This document shows, piece by piece, positions 1-12,341 of a DNA stretch of 64,000 nt; the first letter of the stretch is position 1, and every line of letters starts with the position of its first letter. The stretch spans positions 712,118 to 776,117 of the forward strand of contig MU270044.1 of assembly GCA_021432635.1 (NCBI GenBank), read 5' to 3'. The translations under genes and the position numbers were made by a program. The notes beneath the pieces were generated by a model. It saw only the letters and a list, made by a program, of their open reading frames with translations, was not told the origin of the DNA and ran no database searches. Source of the DNA: Thozetella sp. PMI_491. Lineage: Eukaryota > Ascomycota > Sordariomycetes > Chaetosphaeriales > Chaetosphaeriaceae.

Positions 1-480
1 TTCAGAATACCCCAAGCTATTAAATCTGCAATGCTCGATGCAGCAACGCAAGGCCATCAAGCCACAAAGTCAACTGTAGGTATCGTGGGAGCATGTAACT
101 GCGTACACAATGTAACCTAACGCCTGGCAATGACCTAAGAGATAATAAGAAAAAGCCATGCCACACCGAACTCCCCTCGGCCAGCCTGGAGACAAGCCTT
201 GAAAAACACCGCTATGTACAACTAGTGTCGCCAGCTGGCCCGCGGAAACAATTGCAAAGGTCGTGTCGTCTGATTTGGTCGTTCTTCAACTTGATCGTCG
301 TCCTCTCGAAGTGGTAGGGACTGGATGCATTCGTGCTTGCTCCTCTTCATTTCTTCTCCGCTCATCTCCCACGCAGGACCCTGTGTCCTCGGCCCCTTGT
401 TTATCTTTCCCCCTTCTCCTCCCCATTCGTTTATAACCTCCGACAAGGGACGTTCGGCAGATCTATCACTCTAAGGGGTT
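1..480. other. Intergenic, downstream of the Polo kinase gene
   Basis: No coding region is supported. The short open frames on both strands are low-complexity and lack any family motif. Positions about 330-430 are rich in C and T on the plus strand, which could belong to a transcript end or to the leader of a gene lying outside the window. Confidence 0.5.
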
Positions 481-3400
481 TCAGGATGCGCTTCGTTTCT
501 TCGTCTCATCGATGTCGTCCCCAATGATGGAGGGCGTCCGGGGGTCCACCCATGCTGTCAGTCGCTCATCCCCCTGACGAGCACCGATAGTGACCCAGAC
601 ATGCTTGGCGGGGATGGGGACCGTCTTAGTCTCGCGGTAACCCGTCCAGCGCAGACGCCCCTCGCGGCTCATGTCGCTGACACCCAGGCCACCGTTGGTG
701 TTCCACTCCTTGACCATGTCGCGGATGAACTCAATCTTCTTCCGGAACTGATTCGCCACCGGGATGCCTTGGAGCTCTGGCTGGATCTCGGGCCGCCACC
801 GGGTCGGGTTGCTTGCGCTGCGGGTGCCAGTTCGCGGCGCGGGCTGCTTGACAGGCATGGCGAAGTTGAGCAGAGTCTGGAGAGGGTATGAGAGCACTGT
901 TCGGTCGTCGAGGGCCGATTCGCTCATGGTACCGGTCTCTTCTAGGCGTTTGGCGGCATCTAGAGGGAGGTGCCAGAAGTGGCACCAAGCTGCCGTTGAA
1001 TCAAGCACGATCTTGGTGTGATCAGGGAAGTTGAACTGAGACCAGGTTAGCACCAAATATCGCGCTTTGGTTGGGCGGGTGCATCGATCGGCCGCTACTT
1101 ACCTGCATGTGGCCATCGCAGAACATCCAGCAACCGACGTCGCCGAACCGCTGATAGAAAGTGACAACGTCGCTGGGTGGTGCGTTAGGGTCCCGGATGG
1201 TGGAGGCCCGCATAGGAGAGTCCTCGACGCTGCCGAGGCCCTCGCTCTCCCGTCCGTATGCCACCATGTAGTTGGCAAACTTCTTCCACAGCACGATTCT
1301 CTCCCGCTTGCGGTGATCCCATATGTTCTTCCCGGCGCTGAGCTTGCCAACGCTGCCGTCCGCCTGGGGGGTCATGCTGAACGCCGTGGGGTTGATGCAG
1401 ACTCGGTTGAGACCTTCCTCGCCATTGTTCTCGTAAAATTGAACGGGCTCGTTCATCGGCACAACTTGGTGGCGGTCGAGGTAAGTCCTGTCGTCCTTGC
1501 GCAGGCAATGCCTCTCGGCGCCGCGGACGAGCAAGCAGGCCGGCGGTAGCCACCCCTCCTTCTCCCCATTCGACGTAGTGTTGCCCTTGAGGATGCAGCC
1601 CACGCTGCCATCGTTTAGGATGTAACCCAGGCCGAACTTGTTGGTGTAATCCACCCATTTGACCACAATGTGAGGAGGCGACGGCGTCTTGTCCTTGGTG
1701 GAAACAATCGCCATGGAACGAGCGTTTAGAGCACGCTCAAGCTCCGCCTGGAGCCTGCGAAGACGCTCCAGTACTACGTCCGGCTTCGTGCCCGGGATCT
1801 CCTCTACGTTTTCTGAAGGACCAAAGAGGGACATAAGCTCAAGGCCTTCAGGGCGATCGGACGAGGTTCGCTGGGCAACGGGCTGGCTCCTCGAGCTGGG
1901 GGCCTGGTTCCGGATGGCACGCTGTGAGGAAGTGCTGGGAAGGGGGTCTCGCACTTCGGCCGGGGTGGGTTCTCGCTTGGCTCGGGACCGAAGAGTCCCG
2001 GTAGGCTTCGGTGCGATGTCGGCGAGTGTCTGGGCTCGCGGGATCCCGGCAGTGAAGGGGCGACCCTGTGCTCTCTGCTGAGCGGCGAAGCTCTGAGGTG
2101 GAGCGCGCAGCAAACCAGAGGGCGCCTTGGGGGGGAAGGCGCTTTGACTGAGGCTACTCATGTCATCCGAGCGGTCAACGACCAACGAGGACTGACCGGC
2201 ATGGGCCTGCCTGGCGAGGCGCTCCTGAAGCCTCTGCTCGCTTCGAACCTCGTCAAATGGTCTGTAGACAATGCCCTCGGCGAGCGGGATGGCAGGAGTG
2301 AGACCGTGCTGCTCTTCGTCTGCCATTTCTCGCCAGATATTCTTGAACACCATCTTGGAAGTGTTCCATGGCCCAACGCAGCACTCCTTGCACATCTCTT
2401 GGAGCGTTGCGAAGTTGGTGGCCTGGCCCATGGGACTCCATGACTCCTGGTAGAACGCAACCTTCTCGGGTGGCACGTCCCGGAGCCTCGAGCTGATGTC
2501 GGCCGGGGTAGGCATATACCCCGACATGAAGAAAGGGTGTTCTACGATCGTGTCCGGGTCAGGTCTCTTGTCGGCATCCTGGAGCATGATGGCGACGAGA
2601 TCCTTGGCCTCTGCACTAATGTACTTCTGAGACGTCTCGGGCGACGGCCACTCGTAGTCCCTCTCCCTGGCGCGACGATAGATTTCGTCGGTGGTTGAGG
2701 ACTGGAATGGCGGCTTTGAAGTAAGCATGGCGAACCTTTACACCCTAGTTAGCAAGCTGGTACCGGAGACAATAGATGGCCGATAGGCGGCCACTCACAC
2801 AATGATACCAAGACTCCAAATATCAACCATGTGGTCGTGTCCCTTCTTGCCCTTCTCAAGAATCTCGGGAGCGATGTAGTTGGGGGTACCGCAGAGAGTC
2901 GTCCGCCGCATAATCTGCATATCCTTTCCGGTCAACAACAGGGCAGCGAGACCGAAATCACCGATCTTCGCGTTCATGTGCTTGTCCAGAAAGATATTTC
3001 CCATCTTCAGGTCGCGATGGATTATGCCCTTGGCGTGCATGTACTTGATCGCGCCAGCAATCTGGACCGAGTAGAACCGCACCTCAGGTTCAGTCAATCC
3101 CTTACGGCGCTTGACCATGTCCATGAGGTTTCCGTTGGGGCAGAGCTCGAGGATAAGGTACGTGCAATTTTCAAACGTGAAGGCTCGGTGGAACTGCACA
3201 ATGTTCTGCTGCCGCATCTTCGAATGAATCTGCAGCTCAGTTTGGAACTATCCAACAGTTAGTAGGGGCTTCAGAGTAGAAGGGGGGGGGAGAGATTAAA
3301 TCCCGGGTCATTCAACACACCTTTTGCTCCATCTTGATGGGCATCTGGCTCTTCACGATCTTGAGAGCATAGCGCTTCGACACACCAGCCAATCTGCCCT

Positions 3401-3638
3401 CGTAGCAGATAGCAAACCCGCCCTTGCCAAGCAACTTCCCGACCTGGTAGACGGCACCTTCTTTACGATCGGCGCTGGGAGGCTCCGTCACGTTGTTTGG
3501 CGGCGGCGGCGGGTGCTCCTTGTCCTTTGACGATTTGAGCTGCGCGGCGGCCTTGGTCTTCAGCTCATTTCGAGGAGCCCGCTGGGCATTTGCATCCCGA
3601 GGGGACAGGGCCTCCATGTCGACGCCCTTAGCTCCCAT
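481..3638 (-). CDS. plk1: Polo-like serine/threonine kinase
   Basis: Four exons join to 984 residues: 3638-3321, 3247-2799, 2735-1103 and 1035-481. The protein has the Polo layout of an N-terminal kinase and two C-terminal polo boxes that bind phosphopeptides, and should control mitotic entry, spindle poles and cytokinesis (known for the family). The kinase starts near residue 64 with the glycine loop LGKGGFAICYE, followed by lysine 93 in ALKIVK, the catalytic HRDLKMGN, DFG in GDFGLAAL and the activation segment TTLCGTPNYIAPE. Polo box 1 begins at VVKWVDYTNKFGLGY. Polo box 2 contains FYQRFGDVGCWMF and the DHTKIVL stretch carrying the phosphate-contacting His/Lys pair. Between kinase and polo boxes lies a disordered Ser/Pro-rich linker. 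Length is somewhat above the roughly 700 of yeast Cdc5, mostly in the linker and tails. The start is the first ATG of the open frame, 60-odd residues before the kinase fold. Confidence 0.95.
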
Positions 3639-4411
3639 TCTACGCTAATCGCATGCGTCTCAACAGAAGCAGGTGGATCGATGGAGGTGAACTCGCGGCG
3701 GCGTGGCTAGTCAACACTCGATCGGGACCTCGGCGCTGAGATCTGTAGCAAGATGCATTGTCAATTAGCCAATCCGAAGCCCATGGGAGACGGAGAGTTG
3801 GAGAGGCATGCTCGCCAGGTGCAGCCGGAACTTGGATCCGGGATCGCATGTGGACTTCGACGGCGACATAAACACAGGAAGGTACTCACAACGAGGATGC
3901 AGCTACGATGGCAGCATACAATGAGTGCTTGTTCGCCAGGCGGCTGCGGTTATGATGCTGAGTTAGTATCGGCGTGTGAGAAAGCTCGTCGTCACTATTT
4001 TTCTTGGTGTGTGAAGAACTGGGATCAGGCCGGTGGAAACAACAACTGGTGGTCGAAGCTCCGTGAGGGAGTATTGGCTGGGGTCGCCAGGAGCAACAGC
4101 TGCTGCTTGCTTGTTGACATTGTCCCCACACTACCCACTATTGATAACAAGGAACTCTATTGTTGTTTTTCTCTTATCAATTGTCCAAGGCCGGAGCACA
4201 GAGTGTAAAGTGGTCCAAGCTTCTTCTTCCGGACACATAGTGTGGCGGTGCGGTTGCACCCGCCAATGCAATGTTTTTGCAACAGCTCTGTGCCACACTT
4301 TCGATCCCGTCCCCAGGTACCCGTACGCCACATCACGTCACCAGCCACGACCTCCAAGACTCACCTTATCTAAACACTCTTCAGGGGCGATTCGCTGTTG
4401 AAGCCAACAAG
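3639..4411. promoter_or_regulatory. Divergent promoter region, Polo kinase / OPA3-like gene
   Basis: The 773 bases between two outward-facing start codons must hold both promoters and leaders. No convincing TATA box is visible. Short frames here show no family motif. A small leader intron for either gene cannot be excluded. Confidence 0.5.
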
Positions 4412-5306
4412 ATGGTGGCTCTCCCCCTTTTCAAACTTGCCTCGCTTTTTGTGCGACACGTTTCCAAATATGGAGCGGTACGGCATCCCTTCTGCAAGCT
4501 TCCACCTCCGCTGTCGCGCTGACCTTGTCGCCGTAGAACCGCATCAAAATCCAGGCCCACGAGCATCCCCGCTTCCGTCAGTTCGCCGCCAAGGTATGTG
4601 CCTCATACTGCCTCCCCTCTCCCCTCCATCTATCTTCTGCACACCTTCACTGTCTGGCACCGTGCTTTGTACCATCCGAGTGCTCTAGTACTTCCCTCGA
4701 CGCCCCGTTTGCCCACCTAGCAATGCTAATTGGCTCCTCCCCAACCAGTATGGCCAAATTATACATCAGATCAACATGCGGACCTCGGTCGCTCTGCTTC
4801 GCAATGTCGATGCCGAGCTGAAGGCGAAGGAGAAGGCGGAGACTCCCACTGTCAAAACCAAGGAGCAAGTCGAGAAGGAGGAGCAGAAGAAGGCCAAGCA
4901 GCAGGCTGCTGGTACCACAGCTGCGAAGGATGGTCCCGTCCTCCAGAGCATATGGCGCCGACACTTTCGCCCCCTTCCCGAGGCCAAAGCCGTTGACCTC
5001 TTCGCCGATGTTGCCGGTGATGCCTTCGTGCTTATTGTCGCCACTGCACTCATCCTCTTCGAGTATTACCGCTCATCCGTCAAGCCAGATAAGAACGCGG
5101 AGCGCATCAAGGAGCTTTCGGAGGAACTTGAGAAGGTCAAGGAGGAGAACTCTGAGCGAAAAGAGACCGAGCGGAAGCTAACCGAGACGATTATCGTCAT
5201 CGAGGACGCCTTGCGCGCGTTTAAGGATCCCAAGACGAAGCAGCCACTTCTGCTTGGACCCACGCCGCTGGACAAGTCGACTGCGACGGAAAAGCCGGCT
5301 CTTTGA
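4412..5306 (+). CDS. opa3: OPA3-family mitochondrial protein
   Basis: Three exons (4412-4477, 4537-4593, 4749-5306) give 226 residues. The N-terminus MVALPLFKLASLFVRHVSKYG and the following NRIKIQAHEHPRFRQFAAK plus YGQIIHQINMR are the OPA3 signature; vertebrate OPA3 sits in mitochondrial membranes and affects mitochondrial shape and lipid handling. The first exon codes for the amphipathic or hydrophobic targeting segment. A central hydrophobic segment (DAFVLIVATALILFEYY) is a likely membrane span. It is followed by a charged coiled coil of about 45 residues (ERIKELSEELEKVKEEN and on). The family assignment rests on the N-terminal motif and the order of segments. The exact role in fungi is little studied. 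It shares an intergenic region with the Polo kinase gene, on the opposite strand. Confidence 0.92.
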
Positions 5307-5720
5307 GACATGGTCTCCTCAGCAATACTTTCTTCCGCGGATTCGGCCGTGTATATCCCAGAGCAAAAATGCTTCCCGGACGCTCAGCATGAGGCTAGAG
5401 CACATCACATACAGAAGCATACGGCACACATCCCACTTCCCACTTGTACCAAGGACAATCGCCCAGCACCGGTAGACCTGTATTTGATCGGATCTGGACA
5501 CTAGATAAACTTGGCGTTTGCAGGCATGGCGTTTTCAGAGAGGGAGCGCGGTACCACAAAAGGAAGGCGCTACGGGACGCGCTGTTAGAAGTTTAGGCGG
5601 GCATCTTGAAGGACTCAACTCCCGACTTTTTACTATAGAGAGATATCACACGCCGCTCTGGGATAATAAAAGCCGACTTGTCGTCTATTTCTATGGTCCG
5701 TGTGGCTGGCCCGTGTCGTG
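5307..5720. other. Intergenic, OPA3-like 3' end to next gene
   Basis: This 414-base spacer lies between two plus-strand genes. It should hold the OPA3-like 3' UTR and the promoter of the next gene. I see no coding region or RNA motif. Confidence 0.5.
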
Positions 5721-6498
5721 ATGGCGATGTTTTGTTCTAGCTTACGCACGAGGAATGCCTGGGCTTCCGTCGTGACAATTCTCCAGCAGCAAACCGTACC
5801 ACGGTTCAGAGGTATGACTCCCGTCGTCGTTCTCGCATGCTGGAGCTACTGACATGGATACAGAGTCGAAGCTGAGCACGCATGATGTCGCACTGCCGCT
5901 CCATGATGGACAGCATAACTCGGTCGTGTATCGGTTCATTCTGCTCTCTCCAGCCGACCTGGAGGCCTCGACAGCTGGAGCGCGTGCCGAAAGGCTGTAC
6001 CATCTGGATGGCGGGAAGAACGCCGCAATCGTCTTTCTCCTAGACGACGCCGGTAGCAATAACCCCATGGAAGCTCTCGAGAAGCTTCAGATTGAGTGAG
6101 TATCGCCTTGCCGAAAGCTTGTTCGCGTCGCTCGTTCTCACGACCGTTGCAGGGCTCTGGACAAGTTTGACGTGCCCATTGTCCCACTGATCGCAGCCAA
6201 AGAGCTTCCTGCTATGCTTAAAAGATTCATGGACAGTCTCAATGCGTCCAGGAGCTCGGTGCCTCGAGAAATTTCCATCATCCGAGAGCTGCTGCCATAC
6301 TGTACCACCGGAAAGAAGCTGCCGGAGCGCGCGACCTATGTCTTGAGCGACATGTGCGATAGTTTTCGCGATCTGATAGATAAGGTAGTTACGGTGGAGG
6401 GAAGAGACAAGATCATCACGCTGCTCGGGGAGGAGGAAGCGACTAGAGTCTTCGCATTCTTCGCCGAGGAGTTTGCAGCCGGCACCTATGTTTACTAA
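5721..6498 (+). CDS. Conserved-looking protein of unknown function
   Basis: I do not recognise the family. The model has three exons: 5721-5811, 5864-6095 and 6153-6498, giving 222 residues. The ATG at 5854 that opens the longest frame lies inside a good intron (GTATGA donor at 5812, branch-like GCTACTGAC, ACAG acceptor at 5863). Removing that intron joins the frame to an upstream exon with two in-frame ATGs (5721 and 5727). The second intron (6096-6152) has a GTGAGT donor and GCAG acceptor and keeps the frame. The product is soluble, with no signal or membrane segment. Its middle (KNAAIVFLLDD, then FDVPIVPLIAA) alternates hydrophobic strands and helices, suggesting an alpha/beta fold. The C-terminal half is helical. 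Splice signals and frame continuity support a real gene; function is open. Confidence 0.7.
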
Positions 6499-9400
6499 AC
6501 GGACAGTGTTTGTCGCTGTGAAGGAGAAGCAGGCCCTCGAGAACGTACACAAGAAAACGAGACTGGGTTGGCTCAGCCTGTCATCCTATGCTAGGCTACA
6601 ATGCGGCTCTCCGCCCATAGGAACCACCTTCTAGAGGCTAACAGCAACAAGAAGGATTTTCGCCCGGGAGCGCTTATAACACGAAGATGTACTACAATTC
6701 TTACTAAGGAGTCTCCTCGGGAGGATACCTGCTCGGTAAGGAGGTTGGCTGCGTAGCCCACTACGTACGTGGGAGGCCAACGTCGGATCGACATGTCCTT
6801 CGCACCAGCTCGGACTTGCAGGTGTAAGGCGAGGTTGCCGCCAGGCGCCGAGCTCGCTCCTGTCGGGATGACCCTCTATCATGCCGCGGATAATCATAGA
6901 TGATGAGCATATGCGGGGAGGAAAATACACGAAGGAATGCCTGTTGAACCCTGGTCTCTCGGATATCCGCCAGGAAGGGACATAGCCTCCACAGAGCCGC
7001 CCATGGCAATGAGCGAGCGAGGGCAGCGACCCGGCCGTGGTGGAGCGAGCTGATCACCTGATAGAGAAGGTGCGCGGCACTTGATCGGGCAGTTCTTCCG
7101 CCTAGACCCTTGGCGAGTGCCGCGTGGTGATCACTACATCAGTGATAGCGGCGGCATGGTGACCAACAGGATGACTGGGATCGATCATCGCGGCTCTTGC
7201 CCTCGCCCTTTCAATTGGGTCGGGTCATCACGTCGGGAGGATTGTGCAGCAGAGCTAGCGTAAGATGGGCACAAGTCCGACGTGCGAGTGGTAGCCCGCC
7301 ACAGCAGAAATCAGCAGAAGTCAGGCGTGACGTGACGAACGGGCAACGACACCGAGCAGCGGGGGTCCATGAATATGGATGGCTGCGAAAAACCCCCCAG
7401 GAGGGGACCGGCTGCAATTTGTAGGTCGGAATAGGGTTAGCAAGGTGACGGCAGCTGCAGTGAAGCCAATGGCTCTATCTTGTGCATCCAGTGCATCCAG
7501 CGCATCCAGCGTGATATTGGTGACTTGCAGGGCATCCCGGGTCTTGGTCCAGGGCGCACCCCGCCTTGCCCGCCATCGCACGAAGCGAACAGGACGGGAA
7601 GGGTTCCCAGAGGCATGCCCCGCAGACGTGGCTGGGAAGGCACGAGGGGCAGAAAGGTGGGGGGGTGAGATGGTAGGCGCTGGTTGGGCAAGAGCCCAGG
7701 ATTCACAGCTGAGCGAGCCAACCAGAATCGCTCTCGAGCCGCCGGCAGACAAGACTAGGAAAACTAATATCGCGCCGCCTCTCGCCAGCCGGTTCGATCT
7801 ACAGATGCACGAGATGCAAGCTGATCGAATGTTGGCCACCATGGGCGGTAGAGCGGGGCGAGCCCGTCGGCGGCCACCACGGCTCGACGTCGTACTACTG
7901 CACAAGCCTGGCACTTAGCAATCTTCGGTTACAATGACAATCTATGTCCGGTATTCCTTACCTGCAGCCTGTGGGCCCCGGCCCGGGAGCAGAGATCGCC
8001 GAATGCCTGCGTGCGATTGATTGACTCGGTTGATGCGATGCCATAATGCTGCGATCTCGGGTGTTTTCTTGTCGATCCACCCTACTCCCCCATATGGGCC
8101 AGCTGTCGTGCATGCAACCGCCGAGCGCGATGCACCATCACTCACTCACCTGTAACTTCTTGTTCGGGCGTGGCTCAACCCGACATGGCCTGCTCGAACA
8201 TGCGCACGTTCGAGATGGGATGGCACCCCCCTAGCCCCCCGCAAAGGAGTTGTGATTATACGCTGTCAAAAGACGCATTCCTTTCGGATACGAAGGGTGG
8301 GCGCCGTGAGCCCCATAGCATTGGTATCACGGTGGGCCAGCGACAAAGATGCATTCATGCTCGGATCTCGGGTCGTTTTTCGAACAAAACGCATACGCTC
8401 GCCGAACAAGCAGCAGATTGATTGCCCTCTGGATGAGAGAGGGGGTCCCTTGGCAGGAAACAAGCCATCCGAACTGGGTGCTCGGGCCGGACCCAGGGGG
8501 GGAAACCTGCCAACTCAATTCTCGCGCAGGGCGAGAAGGGGGCCCGATACGCGAACTTGGATAAACGTCTGAATCGTGGTGTCTATGCTGCTGCCCTTGC
8601 ACGTTTCGCCCTTCTCGTGGGTTCCCCAGCGTCGGTGTCCGTGGTGCAGCAAACCGAGGCAGGGGTGCGCTGGTGTCTGTGAGCAGTCATCTCGAAACCA
8701 GCAGACGAGCGACATGAATCGGGCTGAAGTGATGGCCTCCTCGCGTGCAGTGCCGGAGGGAAGGTCAAGGCGGACGTCTACCGACGTGGTGGGACGTCTC
8801 GACATCGGACTCAGCAGAGCGCAGCAGTGCTCACTCCTGAACGACATGGCGCGAGTTTCTACTGGTCTCGTATACTCCTGTGCCCTGGGGGCGTGATACG
8901 GATGAAGGGCGCCGACCCGTCCTACCAAGCAGCCGCACCAGATCCTACCAGAGATTCGCTCACATCCACGAACTGTCGCACCACACACCACACACCCACA
9001 CGCGCAGGCGCTGAGCCTTGTTCCTGACTCGACTTGCCGCTGCTGGACCGAGAAAGGCTGAGGCTGAGGCTCTACCATAGTATGGGGGAACCACCTGGTG
9101 GCGTCGGGAGGAATAATAGCAAGGCGGCGGCGGGCGGGAGCGTGGGCGCTTGGGCCACCGCTTCTACCCTCCCACCCCTGCCCCCCCCTTTCACAACCCC
9201 AGCTCTCAAACGGTCTCTGCTTCAACATGGCTCCGCCTAAACTTGGCGGTATTGTCCCGGCCTGATCATCCGTCTCAGAGTTGAGATGGCATGAGGAGCT
9301 CAGATTGCGATGGCGTTGGAACCCGATCTTTGCAGCCTGCACGAACCGGAGGCTGAGCGGACGCCTTTCATTTCGTCTCTCGCCCGCCTGATGGCTCGCT

Positions 9401-11776
9401 CGGACGAGAACAACCCTATGTGGTGTGTTTGCCCTTTTCTGCCATTGGAACCGTCTCGCGGGGAAACGGCGAGCAAGTAAGGTGGTAATAGTACTGTAGT
9501 ATGTGCCCCCCCGTCCTCTTTCGGCACGAACGGCAGGCAGGAGGCACCTTGCACGTTGGCACCCAGTAGAGGCATGGCTGGGCTTGGCCCGAAACGGAAC
9601 GAGCCCCTCCCCCAAGACTTATGTACTCCCGGTATTAGACCGCTGGCCGTAAATAGGTGCCCCAGCTCCCCCAGCCATCTCATCTAGGCGGACAACGCAG
9701 AGAGACGTGCAGCAAGCAGACGACGACACTACGTACCCTCTCTAAGGCGAAGCAGTGAGGCCTCTTCTCCCATCTTCTCCCAAGTCGGCAGCCTTCGTGT
9801 ACGGGCCGCGCCAATTGGCGGCCGGGTCGCTCGGCCGAGTAGTAAAAGTTGGGTATTTGGCAGTAATAGGAAATCAGGGCAAGCGCCGAGTGTGGAGCGA
9901 CCATGTCTAGCCACTCGACACTGGTGAAGCGGTGTCGAGTTACAGGCTTGGATGAGGCGCCCCTGGGGGCGGGCTCCCCCCGGCTCTGGAGCTCGTTTTT
10001 TTTTCTGCACAGGGACCCCTGCTCCGGCAAGGGCCTCCCCTGCGCGGCCCTGCAGGCGAGGCGAGCGGGGGCAGCCCCTGATTGGCCCCGTGTCCACTTC
10101 TAGCCGCCGGCGCCATGCCAATCACATCGGACCGCGTCCCAAGCTGCTATTCTCAACATTGGGCTGTCGTGGCTGCTCGCCTGGCCGTTCTCTTGAGGCC
10201 CTGCTGCCCAGCTCAGCGCACCCAATACCACGCGGGAAGCGACAATCTTCGGCCAGTAGCAGCGGCGGCTCCTACACCATGTCGGCTGTGATTGGCAAGC
10301 GCAGGACCAAGAGGAACGGGCCATTTTCCGCCGCTGGCGCATTGCCCGGCGACCAGTTCCCCCTCAGTTGACTTTCCGCAGCCGGCGAGCTCAAATGACC
10401 CAGTGCGGACTGGCTCCCCAGGGATTCTTCCCGGAGACATGGGCCAGGAAGGCGACCGCTTTCTAGTCTCGCTTGCCGCGCAGCTTTTGCGCTTCGCCCC
10501 ACGCGAGGGAGGCTCACGACTCCTGCAGCGGTCGGTGTGCGGTCTTCCGCCTTCCACTGCAGCGCTGTAGTAGTAGTAGCAATCGCCGCCTTCGAGGGTC
10601 GTAGCTACCTAGCTAGCCCATGCTGTCTCGTTCCCCCTCCCCTGCCCCTGCCCCCCCACCCCTCCCTCTCTCCTACACCCTGGTTCCCTTTTCCCCACCC
10701 GCTAGGGTACGCAGACAGGCCTCGACTTGCAGTGAGGTGGGACCGCCCAGGTTGGTGGTCTACTGGGAGCACTGAGCTAACCCCCGTCCTGGCACCTACT
10801 CCCGGCCTTCTCTTACATATTCGGGCCATGCCCTGTCACTTCTTAAACTCGCATGCGTCCCAGACGTCTGAAGATCAAGCAGACCTAAACACGCTTCCGC
10901 TTCATGTCCTTGACCCCTTGGCAGGACCTCGTCTTTGTCTGATCTACCCACCCGTGTTCAATGCGATCGGGCTAGCTCAGCACCGTCGTCGCTCCATCTC
11001 GACCCAGTGCGTACAGCCTCAACGCAGGGGAATTCGCCCGTGAGGCAAACGCCATCCCATTTCGAACCCGCTTCACCACCCCGGCGGAGCCCCGTCTCAT
11101 ACACGATCCGTCCGTCGTGAGACCCCTTGGAGCCCATACCACCTCGTTGCTCCCCCCAGCCCTGTCTGGAAACGACCAATGCCGCTCGGATGCCTGCTGT
11201 CATCATAGACCAGATCGCCAGGACTTGGACCACGAACGACACCGTACCAGCATCAAGCCAGGAACGCCCCATCCTGGCCCCATCCAGCCATCTGATACAC
11301 CGGCCAACGGATACGGGTGCTGCCCTCCGGGCAAGTGCCATACTACCCACCGGGCCCCATCCCAAGCCCCGTGCCTCACGTCTGTCAAGACCAATATCAG
11401 TCGACGAGGTCCCACTACTCTAATCCCGTCCCTCCCCTCCTCTTCTTTCTCTCTCCACCAGCGCTGTGCACTCGGTCGATAGCCCTCTTTCATATCGACT
11501 CCCTTCGCTTCAGCCAACCGCAGGTCCGGATACTTGCCTTTCCTTCGACTCGTCTTCGCCTTTCGGGTGTGATTTTGTATTAAGTGACTTTGCTTTGAGG
11601 AACCCTCGACACTTTCTTTTTTCCGGCTCGCCTGCTTTGGTTTGGATTCGAGAGAAATCGATTTGAGTTATTTGGGAGCGTGTGAACAGGACACGGCAAG
11701 AGAGAGGGAATAGAGCAACCTTGGGTCGAGTCACCACCACTTTCGCGAGAATACCGAGAACCACCACGTCGACAAC
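6499..11776. other. Long gene-free region upstream of the NoxD-like gene
   Basis: About 5.3 kb has no gene I can support. Open frames up to 366 codons exist (for example 8515-9615 minus) but are arginine/serine/proline-rich, overlap others on the opposite strand and show no domain. Positions about 10620-10700 and 11420-11520 are strongly pyrimidine-rich on the plus strand, as in fungal promoters and leaders, so the NoxD-like gene may have a long or spliced 5' UTR. A short tandem repeat lies at 7487-7511. A non-coding RNA cannot be excluded from sequence alone. Confidence 0.45.
7487..7511. repeat. Short tandem repeat, unit about 9 bases
   Basis: The motif GCATCCAG(T/C) occurs in direct succession (tgcatccag, tgcatccag, cgcatccag). 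The repeat is small and lies in non-coding sequence. I see no function. Confidence 0.7.
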
Positions 11777-12341
11777 ATGGGCAGGCTTATCAAGAACCAC
11801 TGGGCGAGGCTCATCGTCATGGCTGCTGCGACCTGTGAGTCCCACCGGCTGCAATTGGGATAGGGAACCTAAGAGAAAGTACGTTGCTGACCGCTGCCCA
11901 GACCAAGTCGCTGCTGCCATCGAGGCTTTCTTCTGGCCGAAGATCTTCTGGGACTTCGCCACCAAGAGCTTGGACGGAGCGATGCACCCCGTCCCGGTGT
12001 TGCAAATAGTCAATCTCGTCTTCGGCCTCTTCCTGCTTGCATGGGAGTGGCCGTTGGGCGCGCTTGCCGGCTCTGCCCTCCACAGGAGCATCGAGGCCCG
12101 CCTGGCCTTCCTGCCCCTCTCGGCCCTAGCTGCCGTGTTGACCTACCAGGGCACCAACGCCGCCCTTTATGAAGTGATCGCCGTGGGTGTATACTTCTGG
12201 GCTTACAGCGAAGGAGAGGTGAGTTCAAGACAGACCCTAGCCGAGAAAGCCCTCCAGCGTATACTGACTCATCGTCGCCAGATCATCTGCGCCAAGCCTT
12301 GGACTCTTCCCCAGCGCGGCGGTGGTCGGTCCCGCGTCTAA
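11777..12341 (+). CDS. noxD: Small four-span membrane protein, NoxD/PRO41-like (p22phox-related)
   Basis: Three exons (11777-11834, 11902-12218, 12282-12341) give 144 residues, begun by MGRLIKNHWARLIV. Several hydrophobic segments fit a small polytopic ER membrane protein. The order of motifs resembles mammalian p22phox: a FGLFLLAWEWPLG segment matches the p22phox region ending in LLEYPRG. The C-terminal GVYFWAYSEGE followed by a Trp/Pro-rich tail matches the p22phox segment ending in AAVRGE and WTPIEPKP. In Sordaria, Podospora and Botrytis the PRO41/NoxD protein is a partner of NADPH oxidase NoxA and is needed for fruiting bodies (literature knowledge). The small size fits the roughly 15 kDa reported for PRO41. 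I did not align the sequences, so the family call is a strong inference, not proof. Confidence 0.72.

Noticed and set aside
8515-9615. A 366-codon open frame on the minus strand
   Set aside because: It is rich in Arg, Ser, Pro and Cys without any domain, overlaps other frames on both strands, and has no splice or promoter context. It is compatible with chance in GC-rich DNA.
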